Source of the DNA: Ophiocordyceps camponoti-saundersi (nom. inval.) | Lineage: Eukaryota > Ascomycota > Sordariomycetes > Hypocreales > Ophiocordycipitaceae | Direction: 5' to 3' | NCBI GenBank assembly: GCA_003339415.1 | Contig: PDHQ01000703.1 | Coordinates: 1 to 10,697, forward strand | Length of the DNA stretch: 10,697 bases | Shown here: positions 9,000 through 10,697 of the stretch, one piece after another | Numbering within the stretch: the stretch's first letter is position 1 | Layout: each line of letters opens with the position of its first letter | Translations under genes and position numbers: made by a program | The notes under the pieces: model-generated | Seen by the model: only the letters and a program-made list of their open reading frames with translations | Told to the model about the DNA's origin: nothing | The model's database searches: none

Positions 9000-10317
9000 T
9001 AAGATAGAAAAGACTTTATATATAATAAAAATTATAACTTACTTTAAAATATATATTTAAAGCCCTTAACTAAACTTTTAAATAATTAAAAAAAACTTAT
9101 TTTAAAAATGCTAAACTTTATAATAAAATAAAATTTTAATAAAAATTAAATTATAATTATAGCTATTTTTTTATAAAGTATAGCTAATATAGTTATATTA
9201 TAAAAATTTTATATAAAATAATATAATTATAATTATAAATTATAAAACTTTAAAGTTAATTAATTTAGAAAAATTAAAATTTAAATATAAAAAAAACTTA
9301 TTAAAAAATATTAATTATATTTAAAATAAAGAAAAAGATATTTATCTTAACTAAAAAAGCTGCTTAAAATACTTTTTTACTAATTACCTTAGTAAGATAG
9401 CTAAACTCCTTTTACTTAAATTTTATAAAAATACGCTATAAAAAAGTAAGTAAGTTTTTAAATAAAAAAAGAATTTTAATATTTTCCTTAAAAACTTAAA
9501 AAATAGAATAAAATTTAAGAAAATAATTTTCTATAATAAGTAAAATAAAATAAATATTTTATTTTATAACTTAAAAAAAGCTTATAATTCTTTTAAAACT
9601 TAATATAATTTAAAAAAATACCTTTTTCTTAAATTAGCTAAGATAATTTAATATTTAAAGTCTGCTTATAAAAATTTAAATAAATTCACTAAAGCTATAA
9701 ATTAGCTTTATAAACTAATGTTCTTTTAAATAATAAATAAAAAATTTAAAAGTTCCTTGCTAAGTTTAATTACCTTATAACTAAAACTTAAGTTTTTTTA
9801 GCTTAAATTAAGTATATATTTTAAGATTATCTACCTACTAACTTTACCTTAAGCTTTTTTATAAAGGCTAAAAACTTATATATAATATATAAAGAATTTT
9901 ATAAATATATAAAAAATAATATATTTTACTATAAGAAAGAATTTATTTACTAAAAAGCTATATAAAAAGCTTATTAAAAAGATAAGATAGCTCTATTAAT
10001 ATAAAAGAAAAGATTATAATTATAATTATAACCTTATATTAAAAAGGCTAGCTTTTAAGCGAGGATAAAAAGAAAATTTATTATAAAGATAGTACGTATT
10101 TTATTTATAAAAAAAAGCTATATAGCTAAAAACTACCTTAACTAATAAAAAATTAAAAGAGTTTATAAAATTTAAACGCCGCCGCCTAACTTTATTTAAT
10201 TAGATAACTTTAATTTAGAAAAAAAGTAAAACTATTATAAGGCTTCTTAATAGTCTTAAAAATATTATATATAAGATAAAAAATAAAAAAGTTATTTACT
10301 ATTAATAATTAAGTTTT
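9000..10317 (+). pseudogene. Candidate RIP-killed coding frame, A-skewed, possibly transposon-derived
   Basis: The plus strand is clearly richer in A than T. In the frame whose codons start at multiples of 3 (for example GAA 9939-9941) the sequence reads as a Lys/Gln/Leu-rich protein broken by dozens of TAA and a few TAG stops, which RIP makes from CAA and CAG. Readable runs include KFLAKFNYLITKT at about 9750-9788, DKIALL at 9984-10001, KKASF and a TPPPN block at 10176-10190. The surviving sites give in-frame ATG (9108), CTG (9360), TGC (9663) and CAC (9687). The pattern near 9740-9800 is loosely reminiscent of retrotransposon Gag, but this is only an impression. An A-rich random sequence would also give a Lys/Gln-rich reading, so coding origin is not established. 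Confidence 0.35.
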
Positions 10318-10434
10318 AGTTAATAATATTATTTTTTATATTTTTATTTTATATAATATTAAAGTAAATACTTATCTTTTAATTAGTTATTATTTTATAA
10401 AATAAGTAATAAAGCGCTTAATTACTAAGCTTAT

Positions 10435-10697
10435 TTTTATTTATTTTATTTATTTTATTTATTTTATTTATTTTATTTATTTTATTTATTTTATTTATTT
10501 TATTTATTTTATTTATTTTATTTATTTTATTTATTTTATTTATTTTATTTATTTTATTTATTTTATTTATTTTATTTATTTTATTTATTTTATTTATTTT
10601 ATTTATTTTATTTATTTTATTTATTTTATTTATTTTATTTATTTTATTTATTTTATTTATTTTATTTATTTTATTTATTTTATTTATTTTATTTATT
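10435..10697. repeat. Perfect 9-bp satellite (TTTATTTTA)n at window edge
   Basis: A 9-bp period with alternating T3A and T4A spacing runs without a single mismatch from 10435 to the last base, 263 bases or about 29 copies, and is cut by the window end. The base order is G/C-free, so it is invisible to RIP. It could be a native A/T minisatellite or a RIP-converted array such as one with CAAA/CAAAA spacing on the minus strand. Confidence 0.95.

Noticed and set aside
9108..9131. ATG-initiated frame of seven codons on the plus strand
   Set aside because: Ends almost at once and has no supporting context; the ATG lies inside the broader decayed frame.
9718..9729. ATG-initiated frame of three codons on the plus strand
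   Set aside because: Stops after three codons and is out of frame with the candidate decayed coding frame around it.
10435..10697. Telomere repeat or CRISPR array
   Set aside because: The unit is a 9-bp A/T word without G, unlike the usual fungal TTAGGG telomere, and the copies are contiguous with no spacers.

Overview
This window reads as a filamentous ascomycete (Pezizomycotina) heterochromatic segment that has been almost completely worn down by repeat-induced point mutation (RIP). The decisive evidence is dinucleotide composition. By hand count the 10,697 bases hold only 32 CpA or TpG dinucleotides (21 TpG, 11 CpA, plus strand), although ApC, GpT, CpT, ApG and CpG are all common and TpA is everywhere. 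Loss of CpA with its complement TpG, gain of TpA and retention of CpG is the classic outcome of RIP acting on both strands. Base composition is very AT-rich, by eye about a fifth to a quarter G+C. The species cannot be named from this. The nature of the parent repeats is mostly unreadable.

There is no intact protein-coding gene. Only three ATG triplets exist on the two strands together (plus 9108 and 9718, minus 1556-1554), each opening a frame of 19 codons or fewer. TAA and TAG are dense in nearly every frame. No rRNA, tRNA, CRISPR array or operon structure was seen.

Layout: 1-154 is a TTA trinucleotide array running off the left edge. On the minus strand it continues an open acidic/Asn-rich frame at 2-334. 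335-2340 is AT-rich debris with two overlapping GC-rich hairpins at 397-464. 2341-2960 is a relatively GC-richer island with nested inverted repeats and a (GCGGA)4 array. 2960-4830 is AT-rich debris in which a minus-strand fragment (about 3290-3538) still reads like a charged protein with stops. 4840-5800 is pyrimidine-rich and TTA-rich low-complexity sequence. 5830-8100 is further debris. 8100-8300 is a second GC-richer island with palindromes. 8388-8490 is purine-rich and is followed at 8583-8653 by a C-rich 10-bp minisatellite that shows the C-to-T change between adjacent units. 9000-10317 is A-skewed on the plus strand and may be a RIP-killed coding frame, perhaps of a transposable element. 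10435-10697 is a perfect 9-bp satellite running off the right edge.

Both ends therefore lie inside perfect simple repeats, which would fit a whole contig that stopped where an assembler could not resolve repeats. A pericentromeric, centromeric or AT-isochore location is a reasonable guess, but nothing in the sequence proves it. The most informative signals are the extreme depth of RIP and the strong context bias of the few surviving sites (24 of 32 are GpCpA/TpGpC).
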